DNA of 38,520 nt from Bacteroidaceae bacterium (GTDB lineage Bacteria; Bacteroidota; Bacteroidia; Bacteroidales; Bacteroidaceae): positions 1 to 38,520 of the forward strand of contig JAGCDE010000023.1 of the NCBI GenBank assembly GCA_017651315.1, read 5' to 3'. The position numbers were made by a program, and so were the translations under genes. Positions 17,280-25,181 of this stretch are shown one piece after another. The notes under the pieces are model-generated. The model worked only from the letters and a program-made list of their open reading frames with translations. It did not search any database and was not told the DNA's origin. The number at the start of each line of letters is the position of its first letter. Position 1 is the stretch's first letter.

Positions 17280-19220
17280 ATGTACTTTAATCGTCGCAAT
17301 CAAAAAGCTCTAACAATCCTTCTGGTTTCATTGCTTTCTTTTTCATCATGTCAGCACGATGAAAAGGACAAACTCAGGACAGATGATCTGCAGGGAAGCA
17401 TATCCATCTCCGGAGCGTTCGCATTGTATCCTATGGCTGTGGAGTGGACCAACGAGTTCTCTTCATTACATCCTGCGGTGCGCATAGACCTGTCATCGGG
17501 CGGCGCCGGCAAGGGTATGACGGATGTGCTTAACGGGATGGTCGATTTTGCAATGCTGTCGCGTGAGCCGCATGATGAGGAGCGTGAGAAAGGCGCTGTC
17601 GATTTCACGGTTGCAAAGGATGCGGTGCTTCCTGTATTCAGCTCATCCAATCCCTTGCGTGACAAGATCCTGGCCCACGGTATTACTGCCGATGACGCCC
17701 GCAAGATATGGATTACCGGCGAATACACAACCTGGGGACAGCTGCTTGGCACATCCGATAATAATCCGATTCATGTCTATACCCGGTCCGATGCATGTGG
17801 TGCGGCCCAGACGTTTGCTGCCTGGTTTGATGCCGTCCAGGAAGACTTGGGCGGTACTGCAGTTTACGGTGACCCCGGAATATCCAAGGCGGTGATAGAC
17901 GATCCCCTTGGAATAGGTTTCAATAACATGGCATACGCCTATGACTCCGAGACCCTGAACATGCAGGAAGGTCTTTCCGTGCTGCCATTGGACATTGACG
18001 GGAACAAAAGCGTAAGTGATGAGGAGAAGCTTTATGAGACCCGTTCCACCATTGCCGCTGCGATAGAGGAGGGCAGGTTCCCGGCTCCGCCTTCACGCAA
18101 CCTCTATCTGGTTACGAAAGGTGTTCCTGCCGATACCGCATCGCTTGAATTCCTCAAGTTCGTGATTTCAGAAGGACAGGAGTTCAACGAGCCCAACGGT
18201 TACGTGCGCATATCGAACGCATCGGCCCGTGAGTCAATGCGAAAGCTGAACGGCGGGCGCAGGGGCGGAGGCCTGAGGCGTGACAACACCCGCCTGATGA
18301 CACTTCTGGCCGGTATTGTGGTGGTGCTCCTGTTCCTTACTGCCGGAGTGCAGTTCATCCTTCCTTCACGCACTAAGCGCAGGATATACCGTCAGAGGCT
18401 CTCCGAGACAATGATGGTGATTCTGTCATTCTCATCGGTAGCGCTGCTTATAGCTTTGCTGGCCGCATTGTGGGGGAAGGCGGCACCCATGTTTGACAAA
18501 AGCACTTTGGGCGAACTGCTTACCGGTACCCAGTGGAAGCCGTCGCAGGGGCTGTTCGGATTCAGACCGTTTATACACGGTACGCTGGCTGTTACGTTGC
18601 TGAGCATCTGTTTCTCGCTCCCGCTGTCGCTTCTTACAGCGGTGTTCATTACCGAGTATGCTCCGCGTTTCCTCAAGCATATAGTTAATCCGGCTCTGGA
18701 TATTCTGGCATCGCTGCCATCGGTAATCTTTGGCCTTTGGGGTGTGCTTACCCTTATACCCAAGTTCGGCTATTCGCTGCTTACGGCATCGCTGGTACTC
18801 GGGGTTATGGTGCTGCCCATCATGGTAAGCCTGTTCTGTGAGATATTCGCTACCGTTCCTGACGATATGCGGGAATCATCATTCGCACTGGGTGCCACAC
18901 GCTGGCAGACCACACGCAAGGTGGTGCTGCGCAGATCTCTGCCCGGCATATTCGCGGCTGTGGTGCTGGCGCTTTCCAAATGTATTGGCGAGACCATTGC
19001 TGTCATGATGGTGTGCGGGTGCCTGCCGCGTCTGCGTGGTTCGTTACTGGATCCGTTCTATACACTGCCTGCCCTGATAGGAAACAACTACGGTGAGATG
19101 GCATCCATCCCGCTGTACGAGTCGGCCATAATGTTTGCCGCCTTGCTGCTGCTCCTGCTGGTGCTGCTGTTCAATATATTGTCACGTGTAATCCTTTACA
19201 GAATAGAGAAAAACAGCTGA
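17280..19220 (+). CDS. Fused substrate-binding lipoprotein/permease (PstS-PstC-like)
   Basis: One 646-aa chain. Residues 1-24 form a lipoprotein-like signal (LLVSLLSFSSC, lipobox cysteine). Residues about 38-320 are a PstS-like binding domain: SISISGAFALYPMAVEW, then DLSSGGAGKGMTDVLNGMVDFAMLSREP, the anion-loop region of the family. A membrane segment at about 338-358 leads to a PstC-like permease with five or six further helices and the ATPase-coupling loop ESSFALGATRWQTTRKVVL. Both parts look complete. In standard Pst systems these are separate genes. The ligand could be phosphate, but the direct linkage to cysDNH points to sulfate or another oxyanion. The next gene starts 2 bases after the stop. 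Confidence 0.87.
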   Translation: MYFNRRNQKALTILLVSLLSFSSCQHDEKDKLRTDDLQGSISISGAFALYPMAVEWTNEFSSLHPAVRIDLSSGGAGKGMTDVLNGMVDFAMLSREPHDEEREKGAVDFTVAKDAVLPVFSSSNPLRDKILAHGITADDARKIWITGEYTTWGQLLGTSDNNPIHVYTRSDACGAAQTFAAWFDAVQEDLGGTAVYGDPGISKAVIDDPLGIGFNNMAYAYDSETLNMQEGLSVLPLDIDGNKSVSDEEKLYETRSTIAAAIEEGRFPAPPSRNLYLVTKGVPADTASLEFLKFVISEGQEFNEPNGYVRISNASARESMRKLNGGRRGGGLRRDNTRLMTLLAGIVVVLLFLTAGVQFILPSRTKRRIYRQRLSETMMVILSFSSVALLIALLAALWGKAAPMFDKSTLGELLTGTQWKPSQGLFGFRPFIHGTLAVTLLSICFSLPLSLLTAVFITEYAPRFLKHIVNPALDILASLPSVIFGLWGVLTLIPKFGYSLLTASLVLGVMVLPIMVSLFCEIFATVPDDMRESSFALGATRWQTTRKVVLRRSLPGIFAAVVLALSKCIGETIAVMMVCGCLPRLRGSLLDPFYTLPALIGNNYGEMASIPLYESAIMFAALLLLLLVLLFNILSRVILYRIEKNS

Positions 19221-19221
19221 T

Positions 19222-20073
19222 ATGAGTCATATTCGTACTAAACAGATAGAGGAGAAAGTGATGCGGGGCGTGATGCTGGTGGCCACTCTCATTGTTCTCG
19301 GAGCGGTTGTAAGCATACTCGGCACCATACTGATAAGGGGCAGCAAGGCGCTGTCGTGGGAAATGGTTTCCAGGTTCCCGGGTAAGGAGTGGAACACTGC
19401 TCCTGACGGCGGATTCCTTAATGCCATACTGGGCTCGCTCTATGTGGTGGGCCCGGCAGCCGTGATAGGCGCATGCATCAGCATCCCCGTGGTGTTCTAT
19501 ATAACTATGTACAAGCGCAGGAGCACGGGCGTATCGTATATCATACGTCTGGCGTTCGACGTGCTTTACGGAATACCCCCTATAGTATATGGAGCGTTCG
19601 CATTCCTTGTTATGGTCGGTGTGGGCATGAGAGCATCGGTCCTGGGCGGTATCATGGTTACGGTACTGCTTATTGTACCCATGATGATACGCTCCGGCGA
19701 TGAGATTGCCAAGACCGTGCCCGATGAGATGGTCGATGCCGTCTATTCACTCGGTGCTACCAAATGGGAGACCGTGTGGGTTGTGCTCAAGCATATACTG
19801 CCGGGAATGCTTACCGCTTTCCTGCTGGCTGTAGGCAGGGCCATAGGCGATGCCGCCGCAGTGATGTTCACCGCCGGTTTCTCCGATCAGCCGGCACATT
19901 CGCTGTCAGATCCTACAGCCACGCTGCCGCTGGCCGTTTTCAACTGGATAGGGATGCCCGATCCGTTCCCGGGGCGCGCATACGCCGCCGCATTGGTGCT
20001 GACTATACTGGTGCTGGTGCTGAGCATAGTAAGCAGAGTCATTACACGCAGAATTACCCGTCTTAACAAATAA
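19222..20073 (+). CDS. PstA-like ABC transporter permease
   Basis: The 283-aa inner-membrane protein has six hydrophobic segments and the BPD_transp_1 coupling motif DAVYSLGATKWETVWVVLKHILPGM. The first segment is MLVATLIVLGAVVSILGTILIRGSKALSWEMV, as in PstA. DGGFLNAILGSLYVVGPAAVIG and GGIMVTVLLIVPMMIRSGDEIAKTVPDEM are typical of the family. It would pair with the permease half of the preceding fused protein. It lies between that gene and the ATPase, with gaps of 1 and 5 bases. Substrate is open, as for the fusion protein. Confidence 0.9.
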   Translation: MSHIRTKQIEEKVMRGVMLVATLIVLGAVVSILGTILIRGSKALSWEMVSRFPGKEWNTAPDGGFLNAILGSLYVVGPAAVIGACISIPVVFYITMYKRRSTGVSYIIRLAFDVLYGIPPIVYGAFAFLVMVGVGMRASVLGGIMVTVLLIVPMMIRSGDEIAKTVPDEMVDAVYSLGATKWETVWVVLKHILPGMLTAFLLAVGRAIGDAAAVMFTAGFSDQPAHSLSDPTATLPLAVFNWIGMPDPFPGRAYAAALVLTILVLVLSIVSRVITRRITRLNK

Positions 20074-20078
20074 ACACT

Positions 20079-20852
20079 ATGACTGAAAACAAATCCGAAT
20101 CGCTGGTGGTTGACAGGCTCAATGTATCCATAGAGGGCCAGCCCATTCTGAAGGACATAAACGTATCATTTCCGGTCAACAGGATAACCTGCATAGTAGG
20201 TCCGTCCGGCTGCGGCAAGAGTACGCTGTTGCGCTGCCTTAACCGTCTTACCGAGAACATTGACGGGTTTAGCATTGACGGGCATGTGTTCATAGACGGT
20301 CAGGATATTGTGACCGCCGATGACGAGCACCTGATTGAGCTGCGCCGTCATGTGGGTCTGGTGCCCCAGCGTCCATGTCCGCTGCCCATGTCCATCTATG
20401 ACAACGTGGCTTACGGATGCCGTATCCATGGGATGCACAGGCGTAAGCAGGAAATGGATGAGACCGTAGAGAGGTATCTGAGTGAGGTGGGACTCTGGGA
20501 TGAGGTCAAAGACCGTCTGCGCCGTCCTGCGGCACGCTTGTCAATAGGGCAGCAGCAGCGTCTGTGTCTGGCCCGCAGCCTTGCGGTGGAGCCCGATTTC
20601 ATCCTGGCCGACGAGGCTACCAGCGCCCTTGACCCCATATCGAGCAAGACCATTGAGGAGCTGTTTGTAAGGCTCAAGGAGAAATATACCATCATTATGG
20701 TTACCCATACGCTGCCGCAGGCACTGCGCATCGCCGACTATGCCGTGTTCCTCTATCTGGGCGAGATTGTTGAGGAGGGACCTGCATCGCAGGTGTTCAA
20801 ATCACCCCAGAACGATCTTACCAAGAGATATCTTTCAGGATTATTCAGTTGA
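20079..20852 (+). CDS. PstB-like ABC transporter ATPase
   Basis: The 257-aa ATPase has Walker A GPSGCGKST (about 42-50), LNRLTENIDGFSIDGHVFIDGQDI typical of PstB, Q-loop LVPQRPCPLPMSIYDNVAYG, signature LSIGQQQRLCLARSLA near 154 (Ile replaces the usual Gly), Walker B FILADEATSALDP near 174 and switch histidine in MVTHTLPQA. It powers the transporter encoded by the two preceding genes. The family match is PstB, not CysA. cysD starts 12 bases after its stop, which makes co-transcription very likely. Confidence 0.92.
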   Translation: MTENKSESLVVDRLNVSIEGQPILKDINVSFPVNRITCIVGPSGCGKSTLLRCLNRLTENIDGFSIDGHVFIDGQDIVTADDEHLIELRRHVGLVPQRPCPLPMSIYDNVAYGCRIHGMHRRKQEMDETVERYLSEVGLWDEVKDRLRRPAARLSIGQQQRLCLARSLAVEPDFILADEATSALDPISSKTIEELFVRLKEKYTIIMVTHTLPQALRIADYAVFLYLGEIVEEGPASQVFKSPQNDLTKRYLSGLFS

Positions 20853-20864
20853 ATCAAAAAAAAT

Positions 20865-21773
20865 ATGAGTTTAAATCAGCTTACTCATTTAAACGAACTG
20901 GAGGCGGAGTCCGTTTTCATACTGAGAGAGGTGGCCGCACAGTTTGAAAAACCGTGCATACTCTTTTCGGGAGGCAAGGACTCGATAGTGCTCACATATC
21001 TGGCCTACAAGGCATTCTATCCGGCCAAAATACCGTTTCCTCTTGTACACATTGACACCGGACACAATTTCCCCGAGACACTGGTCTATCGTGATGAACT
21101 GGTGAAACGTCTGGGGGCCGACCTGGTGGTGGGCTCTGTCCAGAAATCAATCGATGAGGGCAAGGTTGTAGAGGAGAAGGGATTCAATGCCAGCCGCAAC
21201 AAACTGCAGACCGTAACGCTGCTCGACACCTTGGCCGGGCACAAGTTTGACTGTGCCTGCGGAGGTGCCCGCCGTGATGAGGAGAAGGCACGCGCCAAGG
21301 AGCGTATATTCTCGCACCGCGACGAGTTCGGGCAGTGGAACCCCAAGAACCAGCGTCCGGAACTTTGGAACATATTCAATGCCAAGAAAGATCCGGGAGA
21401 GCATTTCAGGGTATTCCCCATAAGCAACTGGACCGAGATGGACGTATGGCAGTACATATATCAGGAGAAGATTGAACTGCCCAGCCTCTACTATACGCAC
21501 ATGCGCAAATGTTTCTACAGGGACGGACAGTGGCTTGCCGCCGATCCCGATTTCATACCGCGTCGCCCCGAAGAGGTAGTCGAGGAGCGCGAGGTTCGCT
21601 GCCGTACCATAGGCGATGTCACCTGCACCGGACTCACTCTCTCACATGCCCATTCGCTTGAGGAGATTATCGATGAGATAGCATCGACCCGCGTTACCGA
21701 ACGTGGCGGCCGTGCCGATGACAAGCGCTCGGAGACGGCGATGGAGGACAGAAAGAAACAGGGTTATTTTTAA
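20865..21773 (+). CDS. cysD: Sulfate adenylyltransferase subunit 2
   Basis: The 302-aa protein is a full-length CysD of the PAPS reductase/ATP pyrophosphatase fold. It shows the PP-loop SGGKDSIVLTYLAYKAFYP near residue 35, HIDTGHNFPETLVYRD, CACGGARRDEEKARAKERIFS and the C-terminal region with CRTIGDVTCTGLTLSHAHSLEEI. With CysN it activates sulfate with ATP to adenosine 5'-phosphosulfate. Its stop codon (21771-21773) runs into a 46-base inverted repeat that separates it from cysN. Confidence 0.97.
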   Translation: MSLNQLTHLNELEAESVFILREVAAQFEKPCILFSGGKDSIVLTYLAYKAFYPAKIPFPLVHIDTGHNFPETLVYRDELVKRLGADLVVGSVQKSIDEGKVVEEKGFNASRNKLQTVTLLDTLAGHKFDCACGGARRDEEKARAKERIFSHRDEFGQWNPKNQRPELWNIFNAKKDPGEHFRVFPISNWTEMDVWQYIYQEKIELPSLYYTHMRKCFYRDGQWLAADPDFIPRRPEEVVEEREVRCRTIGDVTCTGLTLSHAHSLEEIIDEIASTRVTERGGRADDKRSETAMEDRKKQGYF

Positions 21774-21818
21774 GAATCTGTTTTGGCTTGTTTCCCGGAA
21801 CAAGTCAAAACAGATTCT
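21773..21818. repeat. Palindromic repeat element, copy 3 (minimal, 46 bp)
   Basis: Left arm AGAATCTGTTTTGGCTTG and right arm CAAGTCAAAACAGATTCT form a hairpin with one mismatch and a short loop. These are the terminal arms of the ~165-bp element found at 6033, 8196 and 24982, with all internal sequence missing. The first base is the last base of the cysD stop codon. Inside the operon it would form a stable RNA hairpin without a T-tract, so it may protect or process mRNA or reduce cysN expression rather than end transcription. Confidence 0.9.
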
Positions 21819-21833
21819 AAAGCTAAAAGGTTT

Positions 21834-23114
21834 ATGCAGAACAATGGATATCTAGAGATGAAACTGCTGCGGTTCACTACCGCCGGCAGTGTGGATGACG
21901 GAAAGAGTACGCTCATAGGCCGTCTGCTGTATGATTCGAAGTCAATTTTTGAGGACCAGTTAGAGGCTGTCGAGGAGGCTTCGCGCAGCCGCGGCAACGA
22001 GGAGGTGAACCTTGCGCTGCTTACCGACGGCCTGCGTGCCGAGCGTGAGCAGGGCATAACCATAGATGTGGCGTACCGTTACTTTGCCACCCCCAAGCGC
22101 AAGTTCATAATTGCCGATACTCCGGGACACATACAATATACCCGCAACATGGTTACGGGTGCATCGACTGCCGACCTGGCTGTGATTCTGGTGGATGCAC
22201 GCCACGGGATAATGGAGCAGACCGTAAGGCACTCCTGCATCGCATCGCTGCTACGCATTCCCAAGGTAGTAGTGGCCGTGAACAAGATGGATCTGGTGGA
22301 TTTTGACAGCAAGGTGTTTGACGACATCAGTGCTGCATACACTGCCATGATAAACAAGAACGGACTGGAGTTCAAGGATGTGATATTCATCCCCATGTGT
22401 GCCAAGGACGGCGACAATGTGGTGTCCCGATCGGAGCTTATGCCGTGGTATTCAGGCCCGTCATTACTGGAGCATCTGGAGCAGGTCGAGATACCCGGCG
22501 GCGATGCCGACAGCATGCGTTTCCCGGTACAGTATGTGATAAGGCCCATATCAAGGCAGTTCCCCGATTTCCGTGGGTACGGCGGCCGCATTGCTCAGGG
22601 AATCATCCGTGTGGGTGACAGCATTGAGGTGCTGCCGTCTGGCTCCAAGAGCACCGTTACAGGCATCTGGTTAGGCGAGAAGCAGAAGGAGCAGGCTGTT
22701 GCGGGCGAATCGGTCTGCATCACCATTAAGGATGACATCGATATAAGCCGCGGTGACGTGATTGCATCGGACAGTGGTGTAAAGCCCTCCATGAGCAATG
22801 ATTTTGTGCTGGATGTCTGCTGGCTGCGTACCTCTCCGCTGGTATGCGGCAAGCGTTACACCATTCGTCACGCTACTCAGGAGGTTGCCGGAATAGTTAA
22901 GGAGATTGAGTACAAACTGGATATTGACAAGCAGGAGAAAGTCTATGACATTGAGCAACTTACTGCCAATGATATAGCACGCGTACACCTTAAGACCGCC
23001 GCTCCGCTTGTTTTTGATGCGTACCGTGACAACCGCACTATGGGTTCGCTTATCTTTATTGACGGAACAAATGACACCGTGGGTGCCGGAATGATAGTTG
23101 AGAGCTATGACTAA
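21834..23114 (+). CDS. cysN: Sulfate adenylyltransferase subunit 1 (GTPase)
   Basis: I start at 21834 (MQNNGYLEMKLLRFTTAGSV), 426 aa; an in-frame ATG at 21783 lies inside the repeat hairpin and is unlikely. GTPase motifs are complete: G1 GSVDDGKST, effector-region GITIDVAYRYF, G3 DTPGH with IQYTRNMVTGAS, G4 NKMDLV. Translation-factor-like domains follow (QFPDFRGYGGRIAQGIIRVGDSIEVLPSG). Length corresponds to CysN alone, without a fused APS kinase (CysC) domain. It couples GTP hydrolysis to APS formation with CysD. Its end overlaps the cysH start by 8 bases. Confidence 0.96.
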   Translation: MQNNGYLEMKLLRFTTAGSVDDGKSTLIGRLLYDSKSIFEDQLEAVEEASRSRGNEEVNLALLTDGLRAEREQGITIDVAYRYFATPKRKFIIADTPGHIQYTRNMVTGASTADLAVILVDARHGIMEQTVRHSCIASLLRIPKVVVAVNKMDLVDFDSKVFDDISAAYTAMINKNGLEFKDVIFIPMCAKDGDNVVSRSELMPWYSGPSLLEHLEQVEIPGGDADSMRFPVQYVIRPISRQFPDFRGYGGRIAQGIIRVGDSIEVLPSGSKSTVTGIWLGEKQKEQAVAGESVCITIKDDIDISRGDVIASDSGVKPSMSNDFVLDVCWLRTSPLVCGKRYTIRHATQEVAGIVKEIEYKLDIDKQEKVYDIEQLTANDIARVHLKTAAPLVFDAYRDNRTMGSLIFIDGTNDTVGAGMIVESYD

Positions 23115-23844
23115 GGAACAGAAGATTGCACTTGTGGCAGAGAAGAATGCCGAGTGGGCAGGCCTTAACGCCTTGGAGAGCGCCCAGGCTGCTGTGAAAT
23201 GGGCGGTAGGGACATTCGGCCTCCGCGCCGCACTCTCCACCAGCCTCAGTTATGAGGACCAGGCTGTGACCGATATGATTGCCCGCCAAGGCAAGGACAG
23301 CGCACGTATATTCACTCTTGATACCGGCCGTATGTTCCCCCAGGTATATGACCTGATTGACCGTACAAACCTCAAGTACGGCATTCGCATTGAGGTGTTC
23401 TTCCCGGATTACGCCAAGGTGCAGGAGATGGTCCGCGAGCATGGAATCAACCTGTTCTATGACAGCGTTGAACTGCGCCATCTGTGCTGCGACATACGTA
23501 AGATAGAACCGCTCAAGCGTGCCCTCAAGGGTGTTGACGTGTGGATTACGGGACTCCGCCGGTCGCAGTCGGTTACCCGCACCGACATGCAGATAATAGA
23601 ATACGACACCGCCGATGACGTGATCAAGCTCAATCCGCTCATGCTGTGGAGTGAGTCCGATGTCATTGATTACGTCAAGTCCAACAGCGTACCTTACAAC
23701 AGGATGCACGAGCAGGGCTACCCCAGCATAGGGTGTCAGCCCTGCACCCGTGCCATCACCCCCGGCGAGGATATCCGCGCCGGCCGCTGGTGGTGGGAGA
23801 ATCCCGACAAACGAGAGTGCGGCCTCCACAGCCGCAAACATTAA
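23107..23844 (+). CDS. cysH: Adenylyl-sulfate (APS) reductase, CysH type
   Basis: I choose the ATG at 23107 (MTKEQKIALVAEKNAEW), which overlaps cysN by 8 bases; this gives 245 aa. The PAPS/APS reductase fold is shown by LSTSLSYEDQAVTDMIAR, FTLDTGRMFPQVYDLIDRT and ITGLRRSQSVTRTD. It holds C127-C128 and C210-x-x-C213, the four ligands of the [4Fe-4S] cluster found in APS reductases and missing from PAPS-specific enzymes. The ECGLHS signature with the catalytic cysteine is at the C-terminus. It reduces APS to sulfite using thioredoxin-type donors. Absence of cysC in the operon agrees with direct use of APS. It converges on msrA. Confidence 0.94.
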   Translation: MTKEQKIALVAEKNAEWAGLNALESAQAAVKWAVGTFGLRAALSTSLSYEDQAVTDMIARQGKDSARIFTLDTGRMFPQVYDLIDRTNLKYGIRIEVFFPDYAKVQEMVREHGINLFYDSVELRHLCCDIRKIEPLKRALKGVDVWITGLRRSQSVTRTDMQIIEYDTADDVIKLNPLMLWSESDVIDYVKSNSVPYNRMHEQGYPSIGCQPCTRAITPGEDIRAGRWWWENPDKRECGLHSRKH

Positions 23845-23879
23845 GGGAGTTACCGGAGGTAATCAACGCTGATTTAAGG

Positions 23880-24398
23880 TCAGTTGGATTCGGCAGCAAG
23901 GCGGAAAAGCGCAGGAGTCAGGTGACAATAGCCCGTGGGGTTCTTGTCCAGATAGTCCTGGTGGTACTCCTCGGCACGGTAGAAGTTCTTTAGGGGTAGC
24001 AGCTCCACTGTCAGTTTCTGGTCTGGCTCAAGAGCCTGCTGCTGCTCACTGAACACTTCCTGTAAGAGTTCAACAGTAGAGGAATCCGTATCAGGAGTGT
24101 AATAAACACCTGTGCGATAGCGGGTCCCCTCATCCTCGCCCTGCTTGTTGAGGCTGGTGGGGTCTATGGCCTTGAAATAGATTCGGGTCAGCTTATCGAC
24201 GGGGATCACCTTGGGGTCGTATGTCACGTGAACGCACTCGGCATAGCCGGTGGTATCGGTATAGACCTCCTTGTAGGTGGGATTGGGGGTGTTCCCGTTG
24301 GCAAACCCTACCTCGGTGCCGATAACTCCGTTTATAAGCTTGAGGTATTTTTCGGCTCCCCAAAAACAGCCTGCCGCGAAATAAATCTCCTTATACAT
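23880..24398 (-). CDS. msrA: Peptide-methionine (S)-S-oxide reductase
   Basis: The 172-aa protein begins MYKEIYFAAGCFWGAEKYL with the MsrA catalytic motif GCFWG (nucleophile C11). NPTYKEVYTDTTGYAECVHVTYDP and RTGVYY are further family signatures. It repairs methionine sulfoxide in proteins. No MsrB domain is fused. There is no signal peptide, so it acts in the cytoplasm. It begins 5 bases after the stop of the PNPOx-fold gene, which makes a two-gene oxidative-stress-flavoured operon. Confidence 0.96.
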   Translation of the reverse strand: MYKEIYFAAGCFWGAEKYLKLINGVIGTEVGFANGNTPNPTYKEVYTDTTGYAECVHVTYDPKVIPVDKLTRIYFKAIDPTSLNKQGEDEGTRYRTGVYYTPDTDSSTVELLQEVFSEQQQALEPDQKLTVELLPLKNFYRAEEYHQDYLDKNPTGYCHLTPALFRLAAESN

Positions 24399-24403
24399 TT
24401 GCG

Positions 24404-24901
24404 TCAGAACGTGAAAGTCTCGGGGTCCGATGTGAACGATGATATGGTGGCGGTGGCGTTCTGAAGGTAGAGAACTATGGTGTTGTCATCGTTCTCGTCG
24501 TACATGGAACGCAGCGACTGGTTCTTGTCAAGCATGTCCTTCTTGGCTGCCACACGCTCATCGGGGATGAGTTCGCATTCGATGCGGATCCACTGGCCGT
24601 CCTTATAGGCGCAGATTTCGGCCTTGGGATTGGCCTTGAGCTGCTTATAGACGTTCTTGGACTTGCCGGTCTGGATGTAGAGGCGGCCTTCAAATATCTC
24701 GGCTGTTCCGAACGGACGGACGTGGGGCTGGTCGCCGTCAACTGTTGCCAGATAATAGGTCTGGGCATCCTTGAGGAACTGCTGTGCACGCAGGGCATTC
24801 TGCGGGTTGGGTGTGATTGTTGTACTCATAGTGTTGTTTTGTCTGTTTCCGCATGCAGTAAGCATTATGGAAGTTAGGGCAATGATAAACAGTTTTTTCA
24901 T
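24404..24901 (-). CDS. PNPOx-fold (FMN-binding) protein with lipoprotein signal
   Basis: The 165-aa protein opens with MKKLFIIALTSIMLTACGN, a lipoprotein signal (lipobox LTAC, cysteine 17). After a linker comes a pyridoxamine 5'-phosphate oxidase-like split barrel: FLKDAQTYYLATVDGDQPHVRPFGTAEIFEGRLYIQTGKSKNVYKQLKANPKAEICAY. Relatives are usually cytoplasmic flavin- or heme-binding proteins without a signal. An internal ATG at residue 25 (MSTTITPNPQ) would give such a cytoplasmic form, so two products are possible. The reaction is unknown. It is upstream of msrA in the same operon. Confidence 0.85.
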   Translation of the reverse strand: MKKLFIIALTSIMLTACGNRQNNTMSTTITPNPQNALRAQQFLKDAQTYYLATVDGDQPHVRPFGTAEIFEGRLYIQTGKSKNVYKQLKANPKAEICAYKDGQWIRIECELIPDERVAAKKDMLDKNQSLRSMYDENDDNTIVLYLQNATATISSFTSDPETFTF

Positions 24902-24929
24902 CTGTAGAACTCATATTGTTTGGTATTTG

Positions 24930-24937
24930 CAAAAGTA
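24930..24937 (-). promoter_or_regulatory. Candidate -7 box for the PNPOx-msrA operon
   Basis: Minus-strand TACTTTTG fits TAnnTTTG, 29 bases before the ATG at 24901. No clear -33 element is seen. Confidence 0.5.
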
Positions 24938-24981
24938 GTCCATTTTCACGTAATTCTTATTGTTTTTGTAGCAGGTGTTTT

Positions 24982-25146
24982 AGAATCTGTTTAAATTTGT
25001 CTCCATAAATTTCCTATAGTCTCTTTTACCCTCTGCTTTCATCGTTCCTCAGTCAAAATGGACTTCCATAATTCTCTCGGAAACGATAAAACCAGAGGAT
25101 AAAATAGCCTATAATCATCTTCATGGAATAAATTCAGACAGATTCT
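24982..25146. repeat. Palindromic repeat element, copy 4 (165 bp)
   Basis: Ends AGAATCTGTTTAAATTTG and the inverse-like AATAAATTCAGACAGATTCT. The arms pair imperfectly over nearly the full length (about 80 bases each) around a TGGACTTCCA centre. Layout and length match copy 1, but the sequence has drifted more. It ends 35 bases before the ATG of the GH115-GH29 gene, and I see no good promoter between them. Confidence 0.88.
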
Positions 25147-25181
25147 TAATGTGCAATAAAACGTTAAATAATATTCAGATT

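Noticed and set aside
20079-20852. ATPase as CysA of a classical sulfate transporter
   Set aside because: The sequence pattern (NRLTENIDGFSIDGHVFIDG and the Q-loop region) is PstB-like. The sulfate role is argued only from context.
21773-21818. Hairpin between cysD and cysN as an intrinsic terminator
   Set aside because: No T-tract follows and the arms match the dispersed element ends, so it is a repeat copy. An effect on expression is still possible.
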